From Isoetes taiwanensis (lineage: Eukaryota; Streptophyta; Lycopodiopsida; Isoetales; Isoetaceae): a DNA stretch of 64,000 nt. The DNA is taken from positions 3,092,996 through 3,156,995 of the forward strand of contig JAJEKV010000036.1 of the NCBI GenBank assembly GCA_021234155.1, read 5' to 3'. The number at the start of each line of letters is the position of its first letter. The stretch's first letter is position 1. A program made the position numbers and the translations under genes. Shown here piece by piece: positions 24,045-34,310 of this stretch. Below the pieces are notes generated by a model. The model did no database searches. It saw only the letters and a list, made by a program, of their open reading frames with translations, and was not told where the DNA came from.

Positions 24045-24435
24045 TAATGTGGTGGCTTGTATTCTTACTTGGCATGGGAAAGCAACCAGAAGCGGGGTAT
24101 TCAGTGCATAACTAATTTAACAAAGTAAATACCATTAAAGAAACATAGATAAATACCATTCAAGAAATATGGATGCACAAACTTCACACTCAAGACAAAC
24201 TCAGATGGAGGCAAACCTTGCATATCCAAATGTGCTGGTCTGGTACTTCCCCAGAAAGACGTCTGTTCTAAAGCACATTTACACTATCCCCCCTTTATAA
24301 AATCATATCACATTTTACTCACGCATCTTTTGGTCGAATAGCATACAGATAGTAAATCACAGTTCTTCACACATTAAAAGACTTCTGAGCAACTAATGCA
24401 GAATTCTTTCTTTGTCAACCGTACGCTGTGATCCA

Positions 24436-24569
24436 TTTCATGATCCATACCAGGTTGTTGCTCTTGCTTTTGAAGCAGAAATTGCTTGCCTTCTCCCGAC
24501 AATTTCATGATCCATACCAGGTTGTTGCTCTTGCTTTTGAAGCGGAAATTGCTTGCCTTCTCCCGACAT
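24436..24569. repeat. 67-bp tandem duplication in Helitron 2
   Basis: Two copies starting TTTCATGATCCATACCAGG at 24436 and 24503 differ at only a few bases. Each includes TTGCTTGCCTTCTCCCGACA. Confidence 0.9.
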
Positions 24570-26177
24570 TTTCACTATGTGAAACAGTAAGTACTCTTGT
24601 TAATACCATACATTAAATACAATCTAGTGCCAAACAGAAATGGTGCATACCTGCTGCTTCCTCAAACTCCAAGCTGAGATTCACAGAAGAAACTGATACT
24701 TAGTGGGAGATGCAAGATCAGAGTCGTCCGCCATGATAGCAATATAAAGGATTTGCGCCATTTGTTTATGGGCAGGAATTTAAGGAATGCGCAACATAAT
24801 GCACTGCAAAATTAGGATAACATGCAATTCAGTAATTAGGAGAGTGGCAAGATGCTAATTAATAATTTGCAGAAATATAGATAAGGAAGTCTAGGCAAGG
24901 ATAATATGTTCAATTCCTTAAATAATTTACCTTTTCTCAGTGATAACTTTAGCTTCAGCCTTTGCTGCCGTAGGCGGATATCTGCTCAAAGCCCACAGTA
25001 AGTATGAGTGCCAAAGCCAAACATTTTGTATGAACCAATCATGAACCGATACCTACTTAGAAGATGGAACGTGTGCCCAGCATTGTTGCACATAAGTAGG
25101 GGCACGTGATAGTAGTGGCATTTTTGTAGCAAGCTGCAGATACAAATAGGTCTAGAACATTAAATTATACACTTATTTCAAAGTGGAAGAAGTAAACAAA
25201 GGGGAAACAAACAACATTGTCACTTGTGAAGGTTATTTTTCCTTGTCAGGGCTCTTTATACACCTGACACGCACGCACCTTAGAGGCATATTAGCAGGAG
25301 AAAACATGCATACCTGCGTTTTCAAAAACAGTCCTTGACCAATTAAATGTCGTGTAGACAGCTAAGCCAAATAACACCAACGGGGTCAATATACAGTAGA
25401 ACCTATTAGCAAGAAGTGCTACTGCCAGACCTGTTATATTTGTAATCACATCAATATTGATCTTGTCAATAATGAAATAAAATGAGTTCCTAGATATGCT
25501 AAAATTATATGACATCAAATATGAAGCTACAAATGCTACAACAGTATCACATGACTTAGATGTGATGGTTATAAGAACATTTGAGTGCAGAGCTATTGGC
25601 CTCCAAAATACTATTATGTGTGTAAAGAGTTCTGCTTAATAATGTTCATAACAATAGCAGAAATGACGTATGGTATGTTAAGTGTTGTTATGCAGCAAGG
25701 TTTTCAGTCCTTATCCCATATTGGAAGCTTCCATCCATCCATTTAAATATAATAAATAGTTCAGATTTAGCACCACCAAGAACGGTTGGGCAAAGTCAAG
25801 GGCCCGAAGGATGTCCTGTTACATACAATAGCATGTGAGAATTATAGAAGCTAAGGCTTCTCTTAATAGGTGACATATTGAAACATAAGAAAATTATTAC
25901 CTACATAGCCTCGTCAAATGCACAGAGCCCAATCACACCATGTTACTGTTGTTTAAAAGGAAGACCTGCCATAATGCTATGGCAATGAGAGTACATCTCC
26001 AAGGTCACATCGCCTTGTAGCAGCATTTGTAGCTGTACAGCTTATGCACTTGCATTGTTTGTTTAACAGCAGAGATAGGAATAGAAAAAATCAAATGGTC
26101 CTGCTTTGCTATGCATAAATCTTCTAGATGCTTTGCAACTGTTAGAAGAAGGGCCTGTAAACATTTCTTACCTTAAC
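24570..26177. other. Interior of Helitron 2, no clear gene
   Basis: AT-rich with no recognised coding family. At 25056-25096 there is a decayed copy of the family's 3' end: CTTAG, then ACGTGTGCCCAGCATTG, then TTGCACATAAG. Short open frames in this stretch look random. Confidence 0.5.
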
Positions 26178-26303
26178 CCAACAAATCTGGAAATGCTGTT
26201 ACAGGTTACAAAATCACGCATTTGCATGGCAGATAAAGATCCAACAAATCTGGAAATGGTGTTACAGGTTATAAAATCACGCATTTGCATGGCAGATAGA
26301 GTT
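26178..26303. repeat. 63-bp tandem duplication
   Basis: Two copies beginning CCAACAAATCTGGAAATG (26178 and 26241) and ending in GCATTTGCATGGCAGATA. As 63 is a multiple of three, the 120-codon plus-strand frame around it stays open with a 21-residue repeat (NLEMLLQVTKSRICMAD), but nothing else marks it as a gene. Confidence 0.9.
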
Positions 26304-26515
26304 GTAACTTCTGTTAAGGGCCGCAGCAGGTTAACCCCAGAAAGAAAGAAAAGATTATACCTTAATCCTCTGCTTCACCGATTCCTATTCTTCAGTGACT
26401 CCTATGCTTCAACAACTGCCAGCACACTAAGATTTAGAGTTGGAGAAGATTGTAAATCAGAGTTTTAACTTTTGTTAAGACCCATAGCCTGAATCTTGCT
26501 AACGTTTCACTCTAC

Positions 26516-26801
26516 ATGTTCAGTGCCTGTGGCTTTCCAGTAGCCGAAAGTAGCAGATCTAGTAGCCGAAAGTAGCAGATCTGTTGGGGCGAGCTTCATT
26601 AGGATATTTTCTATCTCTGGGAGTTAAGAAATACCATTCCTTTTCTCCTAAATAGGCCAGCGTCGGAAGATCCCAGGGATCGTGCTTGTAAAGATCTATT
26701 TGGGCTATCACATTTGGCCCAAAATTAGTGTCGGATCTTTTTGCCAGATAATGCACTACCAGTTCTTCATCAGTTAGATGAAATTTGAACCCTGGCGGCA
26801 T
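26516..26801 (-). pseudogene. NAC-domain transcription factor, N-terminal fragment, frameshifted
   Basis: NAC proteins are plant-specific transcription factors whose N-terminal NAM domain binds DNA. From an ATG at 26801 the peptide shows subdomains A to [20 protein letters not shown] (A), then [12 protein letters not shown] (B), then [17 protein letters not shown] and [10 protein letters not shown] (C). A 22-bp exact tandem duplication (26539-26560 and 26561-26582) then introduces a stop and a shift. Beyond it the ancestral frame resumes with YWKATGTEH (subdomain D start). The rest of the roughly 150-residue domain and the activation region are missing. Many NAC genes have an intron between subdomains B and C and none is seen here; a captured processed copy is possible, but lineage differences in intron position could also explain this. 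It lies inside Helitron 2 in the same sense. Confidence 0.9.
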
Positions 26802-29171
26802 CTTTCTAGCTGCTCTGGAATTAGCTTATAAACCCCCTCTTTATTTATTTTACTCTTCTTTTTATTTGTATCTAGAAAGCACACATTTCTATTATCTCAG
26901 AGTTTTAACAGAAACTCCCAGAGTTTAAATTAGATTGTACCTTGCTCTTTGTACGACTGATTTAGTGGGCAGAGAGGCTGGTACCCTACAGCAATAGTAA
27001 ATGCATTCTTTTGCAGGCCTCTATAAGCAAATGCTCCTGCTATTTTTCTTTGCCTCCATATTTACCTAGATCTGTGCAAGCATCACCTTATGCTTAAAGT
27101 ATGTTACCAATTTCTCTGGCCCGTCTTAGATGTTGCAGTCTTACCTTTGTAATGCTTCACAATTTGACAAAGGCATATGTAAAATAAATCTCTAATGCAT
27201 GGACTTTACAGATGAACTGGACAAATTATTGGACTGTAGATTATGATCATAATACTGAACCGTGCAACACAAATGCTTAGTACCTTCAAAGATGTAACGA
27301 CGACTTTGTCCTTCGTGCTTGTTGGAAAAACTGAGGCGCAACTTCTCAGATGGAAACAAAAAGGCATTAGTTGGAAATATAATAAAATTGAACAGTAATT
27401 CACAAAAGTAAAAAAAAAACACACATGTTTATTGGGACAATTTAATCTTTTATCAACAAAGATATATTAAATGACCGTTGCAGAAAATGGAACATCTACA
27501 GAAACAAAGAAACATACCGTATTGCTTATATATTGCTTTGCATGTGCTGGTAGAAGTCTTCCGAAACTTTACAGCAACATGAAACTTAACATTCACCATG
27601 AAGAGAATCTGCAAAAAATCTTCCATCTTAGTAAAAGATCATTGGCCTCGATCATTTAGAAACAATCGTTGTAAGACAGAATGGAATATCAGATCCTCAT
27701 TGATATTTATAAGAATCGTTTGCTTAAAAGAAAACGTCAATGCAATTTATAAATGATCTAAGACTTCCTGTGCCATGTTCGTAACTTATCATTGGAAAAG
27801 TGCACTACTAATGCATTGAAAAAGTGCACTACTAATGCAATAGATTTTTCCACAGCAAACAGAAGACAAACAGATCCTTACCTTGCCAATTTCGATGTCT
27901 TTTGCTCCTCCTTACCTTTCCAGCACAGTATTCTACAACAGTATTTTCCAAGTGGCACATAATTATCACAGTCCAAGAGGCATACAATCTTCAATTCCTG
28001 CATAATAAAATGCGTAGATCATATAGCTGTGTAAACTCTAGATAGTACCATTGATTGTTGATGATTATATCTTGATCTACAAATCTGGTTCTGCAACATT
28101 GCTAGGCCAAACGACATGCATCTGCACAAAGTATATACATACAACTATCATTTCAATAAAGTGCATACCTAAAGGAGCTTGTTTTGCAGTGTTAGTAGAA
28201 AATTGTTAAGACTTCGGTTGATGCTGATGCAAAACCTGCGGCTTATGCTCACAAAAGAGTGCCGCTTATGTTGATGTTGAAGGATAAAAAGAACCTGCTA
28301 TACGAAAATATGTTGATCTCCTCACGCTGCAAGGAAACAATGTTTTAGTCTATCAATGGCTGCTTTGAATTCCATGGCTAGGTCCTAGTTTACATTTCCT
28401 AACTGCTCCCATTACCTGCACTTATTGGGGTGTAGTTGTTGATGTTGAAGGGGACCACAGAACCTACTACACAAAAATATGCTAATCTCTCACTCTGCAA
28501 AAAAGGAAAAATGGTTCAGTCTATCAAGAAATGGAAGCGTAGCATCAAAATAATCAAATTTGTGCACCTTTAACAACAAACAATTAGAAGCCACATCCAG
28601 CAAGCCGTTTCCTTGAGCGCATCACATTAGCCATTGTATGTTACCAATTTCTCTTGCAAAACGGATTACCTCCATAAGGAAAACCTCCAGGACCTGAGAC
28701 AGAACAAAACACAAATGCAAGATTACCATTCTTGCTTGTAGCTTAACCCAATCAGCTATAATAAAAATGATCGAGAGCCCTAAGAATGGGGCCGTATTTC
28801 AGTACAGAATGGTAGCAAGATTAGCAGATGCAATCGAATATTAACCCTAAGTCCATACCAAGTTGGCCCTAAATCCAAATCCGACCCTTAAATCCAAATC
28901 CAACCCTCTTCTTCAAGCAGGTCAAGATGAGTAAGACATGGCTTCAAGCTCCAGCGATGAAGCCAGACGAAAAAAAACAGACCTGCTTGTGGTGGGCGAT
29001 CCATAAACAACCGCGTAAGATTGCTTTGCTTTAGAACCTAAAACTCTCTCGATTTCCTTGATCATAAGGCGGAGGGTTACAGCATTACAGCGCCGCACGT
29101 CTCAAACCCTAGTCCCGAACTAAAAATGAAGGAAAGGAAAACTTTGCCCGGAAAATGGAAAATCGGTGCTA
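26802..29171. other. Right interior of Helitron 2, no clear gene
   Basis: Contains the segment at about 26985-27070 shared with Helitron 1, and a short direct duplication (TTGAAAAAGTGCACTACTAA, about 27790-27840). A repeated phrase ending TGATGTTGAAGG occurs near 28260 and 28440. No coding family is recognised. Confidence 0.5.
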
Positions 29172-29278
29172 GAATGGCCGGAAAAAGCGTTACACGCCGG
29201 AAAAAGCGTTACATCCGGCGGCCGGAAAGGGGACACCGGCATCAGCAAAAACCCCCAAAAACTTTTTAAGTAAGTAGA
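29172..29278 (-). repeat. Helitron 2 5'-terminal block
   Basis: Two GCCGGAAAAAGCGTTACA units, CATCCGGCGGCCGG, and the outer AACTTTTTAAGTAAGTAGA, in the same order as the 5' block of Helitron 1 and nearly identical to it. The next base, 29279, is T, as expected for a Helitron edge on this orientation. Confidence 0.88.
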
Positions 29279-29791
29279 TGTTATGTTGTTCTACGTAATG
29301 ATTGAGTTGATTTTAAGCTTTCAGTAAATAGGCATTGCATGACATTCTGCAAAACCAAGCAAAAAGAAATTTGCACAGAGGGCCAGGGATGCACAGAGGG
29401 CCAGGGATGCTTCGATGGCTTCAATATTTTGCAAAATAATGATCCTCCTTGGCAATAACATAATTACTAGAAATAAGCATGAGGACTTGTAGTATGTGTA
29501 TGTTTTTTAGATCCATCCCAATTCATAGAGTACCTTGAATATCCATATGTTCATAGAGTAGGACCGTCCCAAATCCGAAAGTGTGGTGCTGAAAATTTTA
29601 TGGCAAATCATTTTGATCGCCATTACCGTTGAAAGTATGGGCTCACATACGCCTACCATAAGGCCGAGGGAGATTAAGTATCTATGGTTTTGTATTGAGT
29701 TTTGGAATGAAAGCACTTCTAGGAACTAGCTCTTTGGTCCGTTGTAGACCGGCCAACCGCCTGTGATTAGCTTGTTTATGATGAAATAACC
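29279..29791. other. Flank between Helitron 2 and the PPR remnant
   Basis: No supported gene. A 19-bp direct duplication (GCACAGAGGGCCAGGGATG) occurs at about 29374-29410. The 69-codon minus-strand frame here is antisense to a region that may be part of the PPR remnant and is not supported. Confidence 0.4.
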
Positions 29792-30222
29792 ATGTCATTC
29801 ATCCGGTTGCTACTTGTAAAAGCTTGTCTAAAGCAAATCAAGAGTGCAACAATGTTTCAAATCCTCGATCAAAAAATATGGGGTGCAATTATCGAAGCCA
29901 ATTCTAAGCTTGGAAACGTTAATGTGGTGGTCTCTTTGCATGCGGCAATGCAACACCAAGAAAAGAGGCAACGGTTTGTCTCAGTGATTGCGTGTTTGTA
30001 AATGCAAACCGGCATCAACGTGGCAAATGGCATACCTTTTAAACTATATTTTGAAAAACTTAAGGGCTTAGCGGTATACTCTCGCCGCCTTTTATTGGAT
30101 ATCGCTATCACTAGCATGTGTAACAAGCATGAACTATGCCAAAGAGTTTGGCAACTGAGCTTTTCACCATTTGGCTTTGCATCACCGTGGACAAAGAAGA
30201 TGGTATATATGGGACGTGGTTA
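29792..30222 (+). pseudogene. Pentatricopeptide-repeat (PPR) protein remnant
   Basis: PPR proteins bind RNA in plastids and mitochondria through tandem 31-36 residue helical repeats. The plus-strand reading gives ACLKQIKSATMFQILDQ, then WGAIIEANSKLGNVN, then VVSLHAAMQ, and further on FVSVIACL. These match the successive signatures of plant PLS-type repeats (Lys-Cys-Gly-Ser-like turn, Phe-Asp-x-Met, Trp-Asn-x-Met-Ile, Met-x, Thr-Phe-x-Ser-Val-Leu). After a stop a second frame (30002-30222) continues with weaker resemblance, ending WTKKMVYMGRG. Several residues and short segments are lost relative to a normal repeat, and stops interrupt the frame. Only two to three repeats remain of an expected ten or more. 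Confidence 0.6.
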
Positions 30223-31496
30223 GTCCTATGGCCTCAATGTTATCTCTTGCATATAGCCAACATGCTTTTGAACCATTTATTATGACCGCAAGAAAATAAC
30301 GATTAAATAGAAAGAATCATCGAAGGACATCACTTAGATTCGTACATTACTTAGTTTTGTGGATTTTGATTTTGTTAGGAAAGCTATCGTGCAATTGGAC
30401 TGGCGTGCAATCAAGTTGGAAAGAGCGATGAGAGCGATGCATAAATGTATTGCTTGAGGTTATAAAGCTTAGAGTTATTTATGTTGTGCGGGAAGCATCA
30501 AAAATATATTTCGGGCGCTACCCCAACATGTCGCATTTTACTCCCCTTTTTTTATCATTGATCTTGATTTGGTCAACAAAATAATATCTTATCATCGTTT
30601 TAGGTATGAATCCATGATCACATTTTGTGAGAACCTAGATACATTGGATGAGTCAAAGCAAAGGTATAGACAAATTTCTTCGTAGCTTATTACAACTTGG
30701 ACTCTTTGTTTAAGTAATTGGCTTCTTGTTAATTGGCATTGCAACATCACTCTGCCATGCCACTTACTAGAGCATGTTACGGGTTTTCAATGATATGGAT
30801 TATTGGAAAATATGCGAGAACATATAGACAATGCCGGTGAGCTACTTGAGAGCTTTCTAGAAACCTTTTCGAGGGAAATTTCAGTGCAATTGCAATCGCC
30901 ACCGCAGCCTATTAAATTGTTTTTCAAAACCCGCTTGAATGAGGGCTTCGATAAGTGGGAAGCTTGTAAGACGAGATGGCCAAATATTTTATAGTATTAG
31001 ATTTGAAATAATGTCGCCATTTCGCTGGATGGTATTATGATTCAATTTAATAAGAACTCTTTTGGCCTTATGCGATGTGGACCCTTCAAATCGACTGAAT
31101 TTGAAATTGAGTTTGGGAAGGGTATAGGGAAAGAAGGTGAGATAATAGATCTAGGTGTGAGCCACAAACTTAGTCCAAAGTCTTCGAAATCCAGTAGAAA
31201 AAGCAAAGGAATACCTAAAAGAGCGTGGCATATAGACCGGTTAGACATAATTTTAAAGAAGACATTAATGGCACGGCCTTTGAGCGTAATGGTCTCAATT
31301 TTAAAGAAGACATTAATGGCACACCGAAAGCGTAATGGTCTCGATGAAAATGAATCAAAGATTTGGAACTTCCGGAGGAATCACACGAGGAACAAATGAT
31401 GGTTGGTAGCGCTTGAATTTTATATTGAATAGGCTCTTCTTTTTTTGTGTACATTAAAGTTGTTTAAAGAATCCATGTTGTGGAAATGGATTATTT
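30223..31496. other. No recognised gene; contains a 48-bp tandem duplication
   Basis: Open frames at 30803-30994 and 31037-31399 have natural-looking composition but no family I recognise. Within the second, a 48-bp unit (AATTTTAAAGAAGACATTAA onward) is repeated at 31249 and 31297, keeping the frame open with a KKTLMA phrase repeated. It could be a decayed host gene or repeat. Confidence 0.4.
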
Positions 31497-31588
31497 AATG
31501 TTGGCCCTCCCCGTAAAGTTGAATTTAATGAGACAGCATTCACCCTGGAGGGCCAATTTCAAAAGGCTTTTAAAGGAGGGCCAACATT
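31497..31588. repeat. Small fold-back element, 14-bp perfect inverted repeats
   Basis: AATGTTGGCCCTCC at 31497-31510 is the exact inverse of GGAGGGCCAACATT at 31575-31588. Two more GGAGGGCCAATTTC phrases lie at about 31547 and 31648, each preceded by a TTCACCC phrase. The 92-bp unit resembles a miniature inverted-repeat element, though a target duplication is not obvious. Confidence 0.65.
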
Positions 31589-31956
31589 CTTTAAAGATCT
31601 CAATTTAATCATGTGGTGAATTTAAGTCACGAGACAAATTCACCCACAGGAGGGCCAATTTCTTAGCTCTAATGGATCCGGGTCATTATTCGAAGATTAT
31701 CAAAAGAGTTCTTTGATTTAAGTATTTGGTAATGTTTTTGCACCTTAGATGCTAAAATCTAGGTCATGCATTGTGCTTAAGAAGTGATTTGAATATTCTC
31801 TTGTTTCCATTCAAAACGTTTAAATGTTCATATTTATGACATTTGTGTTCATATCTTTGTTTGTTTTGATTTAAAATTCCTTATCGATGTTCTTTTACTT
31901 TCGTGAAGAAGGAAAAGCTTTTAAGGGATCAAGCTCCTGCTCCAATAACCGCTTGT

Positions 31957-32471
31957 GAGCCCCAAGTAGTTGTAATGTGACAATGAATGATTCTTGATGA
32001 TGGTTATCGCTGGAGGAAATATGGTCTAAAAGTTGTTAAAGGAAATTCAAATGAGGGTATAAAATTAGTTGGTATTCCATTTTAAACTAAAAACAATTTG
32101 TAACATGCATTATTAATTTACTAACATGTTGTTTGTTTCATCTCATGACATTGCAGGAGCTATTACAAGTGTACAAATTTAGGATGTCCTATAAGAAGGC
32201 ATGTTGAAAAGGCATCTAATGATCCTAAAGCGCCATAAGTACATATGATAGAAAACACAATCATGACGCCTCTGGCACGCAAGAAACAAATGACCATGAC
32301 AGAGTAAATATGGATGCTATGGCGGCAAAGACTGCCCTTGCAATTGAGGCGATGTATCCTCAACGCCAACTTCATCTACAAACTATGATCATGTATCAAG
32401 AACTCGGCAGGGAGTTGCCAAAAGAGAAAGTGTTGTCCGAGACCAAAGTGAAAATTGAGCAAAGAAAATGA
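31957..32471 (+). pseudogene. WRKY transcription factor, C-terminal domain remnant
   Basis: WRKY proteins bind W-box DNA through a WRKYGQK beta strand and a C2H2 zinc finger. The plus strand reads EPQVVV, two in-frame TGA stops, then [20 protein letters not shown], so Gln of the heptapeptide is Leu. An intron follows (about 32056-32156, acceptor CATTGCAG). The second exon gives SYYKCTNLGCPIRRHVEKAS with both zinc cysteines. After a one-base deletion near 32234 it gives STYDRKHNHD with the His-x-His pair, and the frame then runs to TGA at 32469-32471. The VVV linker before the domain and an intron in this place are typical of the C-terminal domain of group I WRKY genes. Two stops, the frameshift and a degenerate donor show it is dead. 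No N-terminal WRKY domain was found upstream. Confidence 0.88.
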
Positions 32472-34064
32472 CGAAAAAACCTTCGGATCATATGGAATGA
32501 TGTTCTTAAGTTTAGTAGACATGAGTAGCATGACAGCCCACTATGCGCCACTATGAAGGACCCGCTAGGCCAAAAAGAAGAGCATATGTCAATTATGAAT
32601 GATTCTTTGCACTTGCCCCCAACATTTCAAGGGCGCCACCTTAATTTATATCGCAGATATTGGAAGTAGCAATGGGACAAAAGTCGGTCTTGCGAAAAGA
32701 CAATTTGTGCGTCTCAAAAATTAGTATCGAACATGCATATTATTTCAACAAATGTAGAATTGCCATGGTATTTCCATGGCATCCTATTGGAGCCGTAAGT
32801 ATAGTCCAATGTTAAAGATTTTTGCGTTTGTGTAATTTGCCAACCGGGTTATTGTTTTCCCCGCCATCAGCAATTTTTCTAACAAGATGGTTCTAGAGGG
32901 AAGTAAACAATGATAGCTATGTTAACGTGATGTCCAAATAGGTCACGGACAAGCATGGTGGGTTTGAGACATTTATGTCAAAAAATTGATTCAATGGGAT
33001 AAAGTTTTATTCAAGTCATTTGGGTGGGTGCACATTCCCGAATCACTTAAATCAAACATGTGATTAAATCATTTAAGGTTATGCCTTTGACCTTGGCTAG
33101 AAACAAAAATTATGGTATTGTAGAGCATATTATGCCAATTTACATTTAGTAAAGAATTTTGCATATGATTGCTTTGGAGTGATGGATGAACCAAGGGGAA
33201 TTCACATAGTTTTAGCCATATGAAGATGGTGCATGACTCCAAGGGCTTTTTTTAGGCTTGAACTATTCATATACATCATACATAGAAGGATCAAATGTGT
33301 TGTCAATATTTGATTCTCTTGCGGTCGAGTGCAAGATTGTAGGTAGAACCTATGTCTTTAGATGCACCAGAGTTTCTCTATAATTGTCTGATCCCTATAA
33401 CATGGACTTCTAATTGGATTGTGAACTCAAAGCTGTCACAACTCCCATGCAGAAGTCCATTGATATGGAGCCAATGGAAAAATGTTTGCTCATTAACACC
33501 CTATACATTTGAAATGCTATATTTAACACATTGTTTGAGTAATATGTGGTCTATATAATATTTATTTATATTTATGGTTGTTGTTAGTCATAAACATGCC
33601 TGCATGTGCCTGGCAATGTTGGCTTCCTTCAAACCTCTTTTTTGTGCTCACTACATAGACTGCTATTATTACCAGTTAGTCGAGGCCTCTCCAATGAGGA
33701 AAATGACTGGGTTCATCACGAGGCAGGGCTTTTTAAAGGCTACTTTAAAAAGGTTTTAGTTTCTCTTTTATTGCAGGAACTCTAGATTGCAGATGGTTGC
33801 ATCATCTAAGAACATGGATTCATGCCTGGTCAATTGCAAGTATCATGTAGATGTTCAACTTGTGCCAAACGTGAGCTTAAGATAGTGCACTTTTAGGAAT
33901 GAAAAACAAAAATTAAAACGTTAAAATAAACTTTCATCCTGCATAAGCAATCTCTAAACCAAGTAATTAGAGTGACTTATCATGTCTTCTTTGCAAGTTT
34001 GATTTAAACAGTATATTGCAATGGGAGTGCACCATATTTGCCATGTCACATTGTATTAGTATGG
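32472..34064. other. No recognised gene; left flank of the 9-kb transposon
   Basis: AT-rich with only short frames. This stretch may belong to the Helitron whose 3' end lies at 43173-43176, interrupted by the 9-kb element. A possible Helitron-like start (TCTATATAATATTTATTT at about 33550) is preceded by G, not A, so I do not use it as a boundary. Confidence 0.35.
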
Positions 34065-34068
34065 GGTA

Positions 34069-34147
34069 GGGTGTAAATATGGTAATGCTACCCAAAAAAA
34101 CGCGAAAGCACTTAGCACCTAAAGCACTTCCAAGCACTTAGCAACCC
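34069..34147. repeat. Left TIR and subterminal repeats of element A
   Basis: TIR at 34069-34098, then three AGCACTTA/AGCACTTC copies and one AGCACCTAAAGCACTT copy up to about 34143. The mirror set lies at 43003-43048. Confidence 0.88.
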
Positions 34148-34310
34148 GTAGTTATACCTCCCACAATCTCGACCTCGGTTCCCGCGCGCACCTAGCTTCC
34201 ATGCACCTTCCTTTTTTTTTTATCCCAATTTGTGTTTCTTTTTGCTCTCGCTTTTTCCCCGCCACATCATAGATCAATTATCCCAACTTACATTCGTGGA
34301 ATCGATTACA

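Larger units (their letters stand above)
24015..29278 (-). mobile_element. Helitron 2 (non-autonomous, with NAC fragment)
   Basis: Read on the minus strand it begins at 29278 with TCTACTTACTTAAAAAG and ends at 24015 with CTAG. A perfect 7-bp hairpin (GCCCGGC, loop AAC, GCCGGGC, at 24028-24044) precedes that end. The host base before the 5' end is A on this strand (T at 29279 on the plus strand). The base after the 3' end is the first T of Helitron 1, so the A/T target rule holds even though the two elements touch. Length is 5264 bp. It carries a broken NAC-domain fragment and two local tandem duplications. A decayed extra 3'-end-like motif lies inside at 25056-25096. No Rep/helicase is visible, so it would need a partner for mobility. 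Confidence 0.9.

Noticed and set aside
23704-24075. 123-codon minus-strand frame across the Helitron junction
   Set aside because: It crosses the 24014/24015 boundary and the GC-rich subterminal repeats. The open frame is a by-product of those repeats.
33550-33570. TCTATATAATATTTATTT as the 5' end of the plus-strand Helitron 4
   Set aside because: The preceding base is G, not A, and no second copy is available to confirm the boundary.
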